Below are positions 43,570 to 53,508 of a stretch of DNA of 64,000 nucleotides, one piece after another (position 1 is the stretch's first letter; every line of letters begins with the position of its first letter). This stretch comes from CAJCIS01 sp965276755. Lineage in GTDB: Bacteria; Pseudomonadota; Alphaproteobacteria; Acetobacterales; Acetobacteraceae. The translations under genes were made by a program, and so were the position numbers. The notes under the pieces are model-generated. The model did not search any database. It saw only the letters and a list, made by a program, of their open reading frames with translations, and was not told the DNA's origin. The stretch is from contig OZ255625.1 of NCBI GenBank assembly GCA_965276755.1, forward strand, positions 2,852,001-2,916,000. The letters are read 5' to 3'.

Positions 43570-45395
43570 GCGCGCCGCCCGTCTCGGCTGCACAGCCGCG
43601 GGCCGGGTCTTCCGATCACGCCGAGCAAGTGGGGCCTCCAGATCGTGAGGATATGGGGCCGGCCGTGCCGTCTGGGCTGCGCCTGCGTGTTCGCGAGTTC
43701 TACGCGCCGATCCGTGTGAGATTGGTGGGCATGATCCTGATGGCCGCCGTACCGCTGGTGCTTCTGGCGGCCACCATCGCCTGGCAGAATTACACGCTGG
43801 CACTCGGGGTCAGCAGCCGGGCCGTCACGCGGCTGCGTGAATCGGCACTCGCGCGCCATGCCTCGGCGGTTGAAGGGGCGCAGCAGATGATGCAGGCGCT
43901 GTCGCAATTGCCTGAATTGCTCAATGCCGATCCGCAGCGCTGCCATGACCGGCTGGCCGGCATCCTGGACTTGCAGCAGCGGCGCTATTCGAACGTGGCC
44001 TTTTTCAATCCGGACGGCACGCTGCATTGTTCCGGCCGTCCTCTTGATGTCAACGGTCTGGTCGAGCGGATCGAGGTGTTGAACAAGCCGCTTTTTGCGA
44101 CTGCTGCGTCGACAAGCAAGGGGCTTGCGCTGGGGCCGGTGCGTCATTCCAGCCTCGTCGACGGACCCGTTATCCCCGCGGCTTACCCCGTTCGGCACGA
44201 CGGCGTAATCGTGGGATTTCTCTATACGGGGCTGCGCATGGATTGGTTCAGCGCGATGCCGGACAGCACGTTGCCAGCCCTGCCCGCGCTGTGGCTGGTC
44301 GATCCTGGTGGGTTGGTGACACCGCTTGCCGGATCGCACGAGGCGGCGCTGCCAAACGCGCGCACGATGAAAACCCTGCTTGCGCAGCCTGCGGAAATCG
44401 ACGCCCTATCGAAGGCACATCAGCCCTACGCCTATGCTTCCAGCGGCGTGGCCGGCGGCTACCGCCTGCTGATTGCCTATCCGGCAAGTGAAGATGTGCT
44501 GAGCGCCCGCCGCGTGCTGATCCACAGGGCGCTGGAACTGGCGCTGTTCACCTTGCTGGGTCTGGGTGCCGTAGCCTTCGGCGCAAATGCGCACCTTGTC
44601 GCACCATTGAATGCGCTGGACAGGAAGGTGCAGGATTGGCAACGCACCGGAAAATTCGACGAGAGCGAGATTGCCGCGGCACCTTCGGAAGTGCGCGCTC
44701 TGTGTGCGAGTTTCAACAAGGCGGCACGCGGGCTCGATGAGCAGGCAGCCAGGCTGGATCGCGCGGCCGAAAAGCAGGCGTTGCTGATGCGTGAAATCCA
44801 TCATCGCGTGAAGAACAATCTGCAGATCGTGGCGTCGCTGCTGAATTTGCAGGCTGCGCGCATACGGGCGCCTGACGCGCGTGCGGAGTTCGCCGCAGCG
44901 CGGGACCGGGTGCGCGCGCTGGCCACGTTGCACCGGCACCTCTATTCACAGGGAGAACTGACTAGTATCGAAATGAAAAGCTTTCTGACCGAATTGTGCG
45001 GGCAATTGCTGGATGCGATGGGCGAGCGGCGCGGGGGGCGCATTACGCTGACGATCGAGGCGATCGACCTGGAGATGTCGGGCGATCAGGCGGTGCCGTT
45101 ATCGCTGGTCGTGACAGAGGCTGTGAGCAATGCCATCAAATACGCCTTTCCTGCCGGGCGCAACGGGCATGTGGGCGTGTTTTTGACATCGGAGGGAGAG
45201 CACGCGCGCCTGGTGATCGAGGATGACGGCGTGGGCATACCGGCCGGGCGCGTGGAGACGGAGACGGGTACGCGCGATGGGTTGGGGTTGCAGCTGATCC
45301 GCGGCTTTTCCAAGCAGCTCAAGGCGGAGCTGGTCGTCGAGCAGGATCATGGGACGCGGTATACGCTGGTGATACCGCTGGCTGTGAAGGCATAG
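43566..45395 (+). CDS. Membrane sensor histidine kinase of the HisKA_2/HWE type
   Basis: The 609-residue protein has a span near residues 52-72 (LVGMILMAAVPLVLLAATIAW split across it), a periplasmic sensor of about 240 residues resembling a CACHE domain, and a second span near 320-340. A HAMP-like linker follows, then the phospho-acceptor MREIHHRVKNNLQIVASLL and an ATPase domain with VTEAVSNAIKYAF and EDDGVGIPAG. Coupling to nepR by GTGA and proximity to phyR make it the likely PhyR-activating kinase. The N-terminal 40 residues are proline-rich and cytoplasmic. The periplasmic ligand is unknown. Confidence 0.92.
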   Translation: MSAPPVSAAQPRAGSSDHAEQVGPPDREDMGPAVPSGLRLRVREFYAPIRVRLVGMILMAAVPLVLLAATIAWQNYTLALGVSSRAVTRLRESALARHASAVEGAQQMMQALSQLPELLNADPQRCHDRLAGILDLQQRRYSNVAFFNPDGTLHCSGRPLDVNGLVERIEVLNKPLFATAASTSKGLALGPVRHSSLVDGPVIPAAYPVRHDGVIVGFLYTGLRMDWFSAMPDSTLPALPALWLVDPGGLVTPLAGSHEAALPNARTMKTLLAQPAEIDALSKAHQPYAYASSGVAGGYRLLIAYPASEDVLSARRVLIHRALELALFTLLGLGAVAFGANAHLVAPLNALDRKVQDWQRTGKFDESEIAAAPSEVRALCASFNKAARGLDEQAARLDRAAEKQALLMREIHHRVKNNLQIVASLLNLQAARIRAPDARAEFAAARDRVRALATLHRHLYSQGELTSIEMKSFLTELCGQLLDAMGERRGGRITLTIEAIDLEMSGDQAVPLSLVVTEAVSNAIKYAFPAGRNGHVGVFLTSEGEHARLVIEDDGVGIPAGRVETETGTRDGLGLQLIRGFSKQLKAELVVEQDHGTRYTLVIPLAVKA

Positions 45396-45410
45396 GGAAG
45401 CGAAAGGAAG

Positions 45411-45519
45411 ATTGGGGGAGATGTGCCATCCCCCCCAAACCCCCCGTCTCTTATTTTAGGTAAGATTTGGGGGTCTGGGGCCTCAGGCCCCAGCGGGTCC
45501 AGGGCAGAGCCCTGGCCTT
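45411..45519. repeat. Hybrid element: family A left arm joined to family B right arm
   Basis: The left side is TTGGGGGAGATGTGCCATC, CCCCCCAAACCCCCCGTC. After the loop the right side is GGGGGTCTGGGGCCTCAGGC, CCCAGCGGGTCC and AGGGCAGAGCCCTGG, which is a B arm. The central CCCCCC/GGGGGT stem is shared. It lies between the convergent 3' ends of the kinase gene and ftsH. Confidence 0.88.
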
Positions 45520-45527
45520 GCTTAAAT

Positions 45528-47444
<1,917 letters not shown>

Positions 47445-47512
47445 TCCACTCAGTCCTTCGCGACCGCTGCCGGCGCAAATCGTGTTGCTGCCGGACTACC
47501 ACTGCCGGCTGC

Positions 47513-48910
47513 TCAAGCAGATGGGGTGGTCTTTTCGCTTTGGCACCCCCTGCCGGCGCCGGCGCCGAAGGGCGCGCCGCAGGCGGGGTTTGCCGGGGCG
47601 AAGCTGACCGCCATGCGCGCTGAGCCGTCACCACCAAAGTATCCTATGTGCGGCACCTCTACCAGCGCCGCGTGCACGCGCAGGGCGGGCAGGGTGCGCA
47701 GCACGGCGTAAGGCAGGTGCGAGTGGGCGCGTAGGCGAGGCGCGTCGGCGCCGACCGCGCCGATCGTGGCACAGGCAGGCGCCTCGCTCGTTTCGATCAG
47801 GAAGCGGTTGTCCCAAAGGCTGCCTGGCGTTGCCGGCGCCTCGGGCGCCATCGCAGCGGCCTCGCGCACTGCGAGCAGGCCGGGGCCGAGGCGGCCTGCG
47901 GGCATCAGGCGCAGGCCGGCCAGCACGGCCGGACGGGGTGCCGCCGCCAGATGCGACAAGGCCGACCCGCGCGGTGCGTAAGCCCGTCCGGTCAAGGCGC
48001 GGATCAGGCCGCCCAGCGCGTCCGGCGAGATGGGGCCCGGGGCAAGCAGCGCATATCCCTCGGGGAAAATCGCAGCACGGGCGGCGAGTTCGGCGGCAAT
48101 CGCGCCGTCGCGCGCCGCGCGGGCGAGGCCATGCTCGTAGGCGGTCTCGGCCAGGGCACGCACGGCCGGCCCGTCGCCATGCGGGTCATCGAGCTGTGCG
48201 CGCAAGCGGGCGCGCAACGTGGCGGGATTGCGGTTGGTCGGATCCTCGATCCAGGGCAGACCTGCCTGGGCGAGCAGGGCGCGCAATGCGCCGGGGGCGG
48301 TGTCCAGCAGCGGGCGCAGGATGCGGATGTCTCGCGTTTCGCGCACCATGGCCATGCCGGCCAGGCCTGCCGGACCGCTGCAGGCGTTGCCGCGCATGAG
48401 CAGGGTTTCGGCCTGGTCGCGTCGATGGTGGCCGAGCCAGAGCTCGACGCGGCCGGCCTGGCGCGTGGCGTTGATCAGGGCATCGTAGCGTGCGGCGCGG
48501 GCGATCGCGGCGCCCGACCCAACCCCTGTCAGCGTGAGTATGCGGGAGGGGATGCCCAGCCGCGACAGAAGTGCCGCGGTCGATACGGCTTCGGCAGCGG
48601 AGCGGGATCGCAGTCCGTGATCGACGATCAGCGCCAGCGGGTCTGCCCATTGGCGGGCCAACAGGGCCAGGCAGAGGCTGTCCGGGCCGCCGCTTACGCC
48701 GATGGCGGGGCGTTTGCTGAAGGAAAAATTTGGGGGAGCAGTGCCCTTGGGCGGATCGGCGCATGCGCCGATTGTTTCCGCCCAAGCCCCAAACCCCCCA
48801 TCTTCTGTTTTCAGTGGCAGCTCGCCCGCTTGCGGGCCGAGGCCACCCCCGCCCGGACATATCCTTCGGGCCTCGGAAACTCGGCCGAGACCTTGGCAAG
48901 CGCCTGGCAT
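47513..48910 (-). CDS. tilS: tRNA(Ile)-lysidine synthase with unresolved, repeat-encoded N-terminus
   Basis: TilS attaches lysine to C34 of tRNA-Ile(CAU) using ATP. The P-loop GVSGGPDSLCLALLARQ, the LIVDHGLR strand, the GHHRRDQAETLLMR motif and the ILRPLLD segment are present. The region before the P-loop is odd: it is a translated family A arm (GAWAETIGACADPPKG), and no ATG, GTG or TTG lies in frame between the cpoB stop and the P-loop. The nearest standard start is ATG 48910, which overlaps cpoB by about 100 bases; that coordinate is given here. A CTG at 48814, overlapping the cpoB TGA, is an alternative. Catalytic residues look intact. Confidence 0.88.
   Translation of the reverse strand: MPGACQGLGRVSEARRICPGGGGLGPQAGELPLKTEDGGFGAWAETIGACADPPKGTAPPNFSFSKRPAIGVSGGPDSLCLALLARQWADPLALIVDHGLRSRSAAEAVSTAALLSRLGIPSRILTLTGVGSGAAIARAARYDALINATRQAGRVELWLGHHRRDQAETLLMRGNACSGPAGLAGMAMVRETRDIRILRPLLDTAPGALRALLAQAGLPWIEDPTNRNPATLRARLRAQLDDPHGDGPAVRALAETAYEHGLARAARDGAIAAELAARAAIFPEGYALLAPGPISPDALGGLIRALTGRAYAPRGSALSHLAAAPRPAVLAGLRLMPAGRLGPGLLAVREAAAMAPEAPATPGSLWDNRFLIETSEAPACATIGAVGADAPRLRAHSHLPYAVLRTLPALRVHAALVEVPHIGYFGGDGSARMAVSFAPANPACGAPFGAGAGRGCQSEKTTPSA
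48728..48805 (-). repeat. Family A single arm with GGCGCATGCGCC tip at the tilS start (A11)
   Basis: On the minus strand it reads CTTGGGCGG, the bulge AAACA, the palindrome ATCGGCGCATGCGCCGAT (48755-48772), then CCGCCCAAG. It matches the smc-associated hairpin at 6413-6453 except that the terminal G-C pair of the palindrome is A-T here and one bulge base differs. It occupies the space between cpoB and the tilS P-loop. Confidence 0.87.
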
Positions 48911-49806
48911 GCCGGCACCGTCTGACCCAGCCCGATCAGCGCATTGGCCACGCCCAACAGGCTTTCCGCCCCACGCGCGCCGCGCGGGCTGGTCTTGTAA
49001 ACGCCGTAGAAGCTGGCCGCCGCGTCCTTGTACTCATGTTGGCCGGCCTGGGCGCGAGCGAGCAGGAAAGTGGCATCACCCGTGCGAGGGCCCTGGCCAA
49101 AAGCCAGCACCTGGCGCGCGGCAGCTTCGGCCGCTGGGTAATCCCGGCGGGCCAGGGCGGCGTTGCCCTGCTTGAGGGCCAGCTCCGGGGTTCGGCGCAC
49201 GGGCGGCGCCACGCTAGGGACCAGCGCTGGCTGCGGAGGGCCCAGGTCCATGCCGGAATTGGACGGCGGCTCGCCAGAATGCGGTAAGGCGGGGAGCGCG
49301 CCACCCTGCCCCAGCTTGAAAGCCAGGTCGCTGATCTGCTTGGCAAGCTCGTCATGATCGCGGTGCTCGGCGTTTTCCACCTCGCTGATGCGGCCCTCCA
49401 GCGTGCGCATCTGCTCCTCGACCGAGGAGATGCGCACCACGAGCTGGGCCACGACGTCACCCGATGCACCGGAGACAGGGCCGCCCCCCTCAACCGAAGG
49501 CGGCGGCAGGGCGCTTTGACCGCCACCGGAGGTCTCAGACTGGTATTGCTGGAGCTGGCTCATCTGCTGGCGCAATTCCAGGATTTCGTTGTGAAGCGCG
49601 ATGCCCTCGCGGCTTTCGATCTGCGCGCGCGCTGAGGGGGCGAAGGCCAGGCAGATGGCAAGTGTCAGGCTTAGGTAAGTGAAGACTGGGGGAGATGTGC
49701 CATCCCTCCCAGACCCCCGGTCGATTGTTGGGCCTTGTCTAAAGAATGACGGGGGTTTTGGGGGGGATGGCACATCTCCCCCAACCTTCCTTATGTTGTG
49801 CCTCAC
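48811..49806 (-). CDS. cpoB: Cell division coordinator CpoB (YbgF), Tol-Pal associated, with repeat in its leader
   Basis: The mature protein has an N-terminal coiled coil (ALHNEILELRQQMSQLQQYQ, then VVRISSVEEQMRTLEGRISE), a Pro-rich linker, and about three C-terminal TPR units (ALKQGNAALARRDYPAAEAA, YVRAGVASAR near the end). CpoB links the Tol-Pal machine with cell wall synthesis in the periplasm. The signal peptide core SLTLAICLAFAPSARAQ is normal. In frame before it are about 45 residues encoded by a complete two-arm family A element (GGDVPSPPKPPS and GRDGTSPPV). The only standard upstream start outside the element is GTG 49806, 18 bases after pal. A GTG inside the element is another possibility. 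Confidence 0.9.
   Translation of the reverse strand: MRHNIRKVGGDVPSPPKPPSFFRQGPTIDRGSGRDGTSPPVFTYLSLTLAICLAFAPSARAQIESREGIALHNEILELRQQMSQLQQYQSETSGGGQSALPPPSVEGGGPVSGASGDVVAQLVVRISSVEEQMRTLEGRISEVENAEHRDHDELAKQISDLAFKLGQGGALPALPHSGEPPSNSGMDLGPPQPALVPSVAPPVRRTPELALKQGNAALARRDYPAAEAAARQVLAFGQGPRTGDATFLLARAQAGQHEYKDAAASFYGVYKTSPRGARGAESLLGVANALIGLGQTVPACQALAKVSAEFPRPEGYVRAGVASARKRASCH
49686..49786. repeat. Family A element inside the cpoB leader (A12)
   Basis: Two arms are present: CTGGGGGAGATGTGCCATC with CCTCCCAGACCCCCGGTCG, then GACGGGGGTTTTGGGGGGG with ATGGCACATCTCCCCC. It lies between pal and the cpoB signal peptide and stays open in the cpoB frame. The left arm has two point differences from the usual arm (CCTCCC and CCCGG). 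Confidence 0.87.
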
Positions 49807-49824
49807 GCCGCGACGCGCGTGCGC

Positions 49825-50313
49825 TTAGCGAACGGAGGTGATGGCGTTGCGGTTCTGCGCCCAGGCCTGCTCGTTGTCGCCCAATGCGGTCGGGCGGTCC
49901 TTGCCGTAGCTGATCGTGGTGATGCGATCGCTCGAGACCCCCTTGGCGACCAGGTAGTCGCGCGCGGCATTGGCGCGGCGATTGCCCAGGGCCAAATTGT
50001 ATTCCTCGGTGCCGCGATCATCAGCGTTGCCGGCGATCTGGAAGCGATCATTGGGGTAGCGCGCGGCAAAGGAGGCCTGCTTGTCCAGCGTCGCCTGGGC
50101 CTCGTCGCTCAGCGTGTTCTTGGCGAGTTCGAAGAAGACGCGATCGCCCACATTGGCCACAAGGTCTTCCTGGCTGCCGGGCACGATGCTGCTGCTATTG
50201 GCCGTAGACGTCATGCCCGAGCCGCCGCCCATGCCACCGGTTGCCGCGGGCTTGCTGGCGCACGCGGCCAACACGGAAACGCCGGCGAGTGCCGCGAGGG
50301 TCGTGATCTTCAT
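49825..50313 (-). CDS. pal: Peptidoglycan-associated lipoprotein Pal
   Basis: The 162-residue lipoprotein has the lipobox SVLAACAS, with the modified Cys near residue 17. Its OmpA-like peptidoglycan-binding domain has FQIAGNADDRGTEEYNLALG, NRRANAARDYLVAKGV and the ISYGKDRP segment. It anchors the outer membrane to peptidoglycan and works with TolB. ATG 50313 is chosen at the signal peptide; the upstream ATG at 50346 adds eleven residues before it. The 166-base gap to tolB shows no other feature. Confidence 0.96.
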   Translation of the reverse strand: MKITTLAALAGVSVLAACASKPAATGGMGGGSGMTSTANSSSIVPGSQEDLVANVGDRVFFELAKNTLSDEAQATLDKQASFAARYPNDRFQIAGNADDRGTEEYNLALGNRRANAARDYLVAKGVSSDRITTISYGKDRPTALGDNEQAWAQNRNAITSVR

Positions 50314-50479
50314 TTGGTAACAGTTCCTATTCTGGATTCGGAGCAAGTAGTTGCTGCAACGGGCTCATAGCCTGGATGTTGCAGTGTTGCGCGCGGTTTA
50401 CGTGCGGTTGCCATCACGGTCAAGTGATCCACGCAAATCAAACTGAGCACGTCGCGTGCGATGCCGACCTGCAACACAA

Positions 50480-51826
50480 CTAGGCGTTCAGCGGCGACCA
50501 AGCCGGGTCGGACGCATCGGTAGGCGTCTGTACTTGGCGCTCGTTGAAGCCGGTGATGTCGATAGAGACGAGACGCGAGGAATAGCCATGCCCGTAACTA
50601 TCGTTCGAGCGAGTCTCTCGCCAGAACATCAGCACGCGGCCATTGGGCGCGAAAGTCGGTCCTTCCACGGAATAGCTTTCCGAGAGGATGCGCTCGCCCG
50701 TGCCGTCCGGGTGCATGACGCCGATGGCAAACGTGGCGCCGGCCAGACGGGTGAAGGCGATCAGGTCGCCGCGGGGTGACCAGACAGGCGTGGCGTAGCG
50801 GCCATGGCCGAAGCTGATGCGTTTGGCGCCGCTTCCGCCCGCACCCATGATATAGAGTTGCTGGTCGCCCTCGCGATCCGAATTGAACACGATCTGCGCG
50901 CCGTCCGGGCTGTAGCAGGGGCTCGTGTCGATCGAGCCTGAACTGGTCAGGCGGTGGCTGGCGCGGCTGCCGACATCGACCACGAAAATATCCGAACCGC
51001 TGCCGCGCGAGACCGAGAGGATGCAACTGCCGCCATCGGGCGCGAAACGTGGCGCGAAGCTCATGCCTTCGAATTCACCGAGCGTGGATTGCTGGCCGCT
51101 TGTCAGGTCGAACAGGAGTACGCGCGGCCGGTTGGAGGCATAGCTCATGAAGGCGATCTGGTCGCGCGCGGGGTTGAAGCGCGGCGTCAGAACAAGCCAG
51201 GAGCCATCGGTCAGGACGCGATTATTGTAGGCGTCCTGGTCCATGATCGCGAGGCGCTTGGTCTGGCGCCCGCGCGGGCCGGTTTGCGCGACATAGACGA
51301 TGCGCGTGTCGAAATAGCCTTTCTCGCCCAGCATGCGTTCGTAAATCACGTCCGCCATGATGTGGGCGATGCGGCGCGGATTGGGGCTGGTATAGGCCGT
51401 GCCCTGTAATTGCTGGCCGGTCAGCACATCCCACAGTCGGAATTCCACGCGCACCTGGCCGCCGCCGATTTCGGTAACGTTGCCGGTGACGAGCGCCTGC
51501 GCGCCGATGGCTTTCCAGTTAGGGAAATTGGGCGCGGTGGGGTTGGCATCGGCCAGCGAAATGAACGCGGCGGGATCGATCGGGCGGAACAGGCCGCAGC
51601 TTGTGAGATCGGCGGTGATCACGGCATTCACGGTCACGGCCGCGGGTGAGAGGCCGAGGCTGGGGATGGCGATGCGGATCGGATCGGTCTGCGCGTGATC
51701 GACATCGATCATCGGCTGTCCTGCGCCCCCTGGCGCGGGGATTTGAGCGAGCGCGCTGCCCGCTGTCAGCAGGCCGCCGGCGCCGGCCAGGAAGAAGCGG
51801 CGGGTCGGGATGAGGGTTGTGGTCAT
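50480..51826 (-). CDS. tolB: Tol-Pal system periplasmic protein TolB
   Basis: The 448-residue protein has a leader with a twin-arginine-like stretch (IPTRRFFLAGAGGLL), an N-terminal domain (PIRIAIPSLGLSPAAV) and a six-bladed propeller with repeats like DGSWLVLTPRFNPARDQIAF, RGSGSDIFVVDV and YSPDGAQIVFNSDREGDQQL. TolB shuttles between Pal and TolA. ATG 51826 is at the leader; the frame is open further upstream through a family C unit, and that extension is rejected. A Tat-like leader on TolB is noteworthy, since the E. coli protein uses Sec. Confidence 0.96.
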   Translation of the reverse strand: MTTTLIPTRRFFLAGAGGLLTAGSALAQIPAPGGAGQPMIDVDHAQTDPIRIAIPSLGLSPAAVTVNAVITADLTSCGLFRPIDPAAFISLADANPTAPNFPNWKAIGAQALVTGNVTEIGGGQVRVEFRLWDVLTGQQLQGTAYTSPNPRRIAHIMADVIYERMLGEKGYFDTRIVYVAQTGPRGRQTKRLAIMDQDAYNNRVLTDGSWLVLTPRFNPARDQIAFMSYASNRPRVLLFDLTSGQQSTLGEFEGMSFAPRFAPDGGSCILSVSRGSGSDIFVVDVGSRASHRLTSSGSIDTSPCYSPDGAQIVFNSDREGDQQLYIMGAGGSGAKRISFGHGRYATPVWSPRGDLIAFTRLAGATFAIGVMHPDGTGERILSESYSVEGPTFAPNGRVLMFWRETRSNDSYGHGYSSRLVSIDITGFNERQVQTPTDASDPAWSPLNA

Positions 51827-51847
51827 GCGCGGGACTCCAGGAAGTGC

Positions 51848-51972
51848 AGGCTGTTCTTTTTTGAAAAAAAGAACCAAAAAACTTTTGTCATTTTGGCGTA
51901 AGTGTTGTTCAGGCGTATGTGCCAAAGAGCAAAAGTTTTTTGCTTCTTTTTTTCAAAAAAGAAGACCTTCCT
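51848..51972. repeat. Family C complete element between tolA and tolB (C3)
   Basis: The left hairpin is GTTCTTTTTT with AAAAAAAGAAC, followed by CAAAAAACTTTTG. The right side is CAAAAGTTTTTTG, then CTTCTTTTTT with AAAAAAGAAG. The hairpin stems differ from those of C2 (GTCC/GGAC) by compensated changes: GTTC/GAAC and CTTC/GAAG. It fills most of the 154-base gap inside the tol operon. Confidence 0.85.
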
Positions 51973-51980
51973 TCTTGCTG

Positions 51981-52982
51981 TCATGGCCTGAACCGAAACA
52001 TCAATTCCTGCGCCGGCTTGCCAAGAAGCTCGGGAGGCACGGGCAACTTCGCACAGGTCGGATCAAGCACGGCACGCTCGGCGCGTTCGGCAAAGGCGCG
52101 AAAGGCGGGGTCGGCACCGGCGCGGCCCTGATCGGCGTCGGACAGCTTGACCTCGCGTGCTTCGCCTGTGGCATCGATCGTGACGGACATGACGACGGAA
52201 TAGGTGGCGTAATTGCGCGCGGCGGTGTCCTCGCTGTAGCAGCGGCGGACATCGTCGCCGATCTGCTTGCGCTGGCCGTTGGAGAGTTCGCCGGTCAGCC
52301 CGCCGGTGCGTGATCCGCCGCCGTTCAGCTTGCCGCCGCGCTCTGGATTATAGCGGTGCGTCGGCGGTTTGACCTGGGTTTGGTCGGCCATGAGTTTTTC
52401 CAGCGTGTTGTCCAGCGGGCGCGTGTCCGCGGCAGGGTTTTTCGTGACATTGGGCTGGTTGCGGGTCGATTTGATTGGCGGCACAACCACCTTGGGCTGC
52501 GGCTTGACCACGGGCTTGGGCGGCGGCGGCTTTACCGCCGCAGGCTTTTCGGCGGGCTTGGGAATGTCCATGGCCTTGACGTCTGGCGGCTCGATCGTTT
52601 CCTCCGGCACGGGTGGTGGTGGTGGCGGCGGGGGTGGCGGCGGCGCTGTTTCCAACGGCGCTTTTTCCGGCGGCTTGATGGCGGGATTATCGGTCACCGG
52701 CGCTTCCGCGGCCGTGGGCGCGGCCACTTTCCCGGGCTGCTCGCCCTTCTGCGCGTGCGTGGAATCGCCGGAAAACTCCACCGAAAAACTCTCCTCCGGC
52801 GGCGGCGCGGGTGGCGTGGGGTGCGGGATCACCACGATCAGCGCAACAAGAAGAAGCACATGCACGCCGGCCGAATACGCAGCACCGCGACGCATGCCGG
52901 GCTGGCGGAATGGCGCGCGCGGGCGGCGGCCCCGGCCGAGGCTGGCACGTTCCAGACTATTCGCGCCCGGGCTGTAATTCAT
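51981..52982 (-). CDS. tolA: Inner-membrane energy-transducing protein TolA
   Basis: The 333-residue protein has one N-terminal span (YSAGVHVLLLVALIVVI, about residues 37-54), a Pro/Lys/Glu-rich periplasmic spacer of about 160 residues with a ten-proline run, and a C-terminal TonB/TolA-like domain (GQRKQIGDDVRRCYSEDTAA to LLGKPAQELMFRF). It transmits proton-motive energy from TolQR to TolB and Pal. ATG 52982 is nine bases after the tolR stop; a TTG three codons earlier is possible. The spacer is proline-based rather than the alanine-rich helix of E. coli. Confidence 0.93.
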   Translation of the reverse strand: MNYSPGANSLERASLGRGRRPRAPFRQPGMRRGAAYSAGVHVLLLVALIVVIPHPTPPAPPPEESFSVEFSGDSTHAQKGEQPGKVAAPTAAEAPVTDNPAIKPPEKAPLETAPPPPPPPPPPPVPEETIEPPDVKAMDIPKPAEKPAAVKPPPPKPVVKPQPKVVVPPIKSTRNQPNVTKNPAADTRPLDNTLEKLMADQTQVKPPTHRYNPERGGKLNGGGSRTGGLTGELSNGQRKQIGDDVRRCYSEDTAARNYATYSVVMSVTIDATGEAREVKLSDADQGRAGADPAFRAFAERAERAVLDPTCAKLPVPPELLGKPAQELMFRFRP

Positions 52983-52991
52983 CGCCGCCAA

Positions 52992-53441
52992 TCAGCCGCC
53001 CGGCTTGGCTGGTGCCGCGCCCGAAGCGTCTGCCAGCAGCGCCACCTTGGTAAAGCCGCCATTGGCAATGGTGCCCATCACCGCCATCACCTGGCCGTAG
53101 GCAATGCCCTTGTCGCCGCGCACGAAAATGCGCCGGCCCATGTCGCCCGCCGAAATGGCAGAGAGTTTCGTGACCAGATCAGGCAGGGCAATTTCGTTGT
53201 CCTGCAGATAGATCTTGCCGTTACCTTGTATGGAGACGGTCAGCGGTTCACTGTCCGTGTTCAGCGGTTTGGCGTCGGTTTTGGGCAGATCGACGTTGAC
53301 GCCGCTGGTCATCATGGGTGCGGTGACCATGAAGACGATCAGCAGCACCAGCATGACATCGACCATCGGCGTCACGTTGATTTCCGCCATGGGGCGGTAG
53401 CGGCCCTTGCCGCCTCGCTTGCCGATCAGGGCGCCGGCCAT
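52992..53441 (-). CDS. tolR: TolR proton channel/stator component
   Basis: This 149-residue ExbD/TolR protein has one span with the essential aspartate (INVTPMVDVMLVLLIVFMVT) and a periplasmic domain ending in FVRGDKGIAYGQVMAVMGTI. It forms the motor with TolQ. ATG 53441 is clear. It is separated from tolQ by 67 bases that contain a family C hairpin, which is unusual for two subunits of one complex. Confidence 0.96.
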   Translation of the reverse strand: MAGALIGKRGGKGRYRPMAEINVTPMVDVMLVLLIVFMVTAPMMTSGVNVDLPKTDAKPLNTDSEPLTVSIQGNGKIYLQDNEIALPDLVTKLSAISAGDMGRRIFVRGDKGIAYGQVMAVMGTIANGGFTKVALLADASGAAPAKPGG

Positions 53442-53454
53442 TACTCGTGCCCTA

Positions 53455-53503
53455 GGAAGGAAGCAGTTCTTTTTTGAAAAAAAGAACCAAAAAACTTTTG
53501 ATC
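53455..53503. repeat. Family C single arm between tolQ and tolR (C4)
   Basis: AAGGAAGCAG, then the hairpin GTTCTTTTTT with AAAAAAAGAAC, then CAAAAAACTTTTG. It lies right after the tolQ stop and before the tolR start. It has the GTTC/GAAC stem, like the left side of the tolA-tolB copy. Confidence 0.85.
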
Positions 53504-53508
53504 GTTTA

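Noticed and set aside
51827..51925. N-terminal extension of tolB through the family C unit
   Set aside because: The normal leader starts at MTTTLIPTRRFFLAG (51826). The upstream codons translate an AT-rich hairpin and add nothing conserved.
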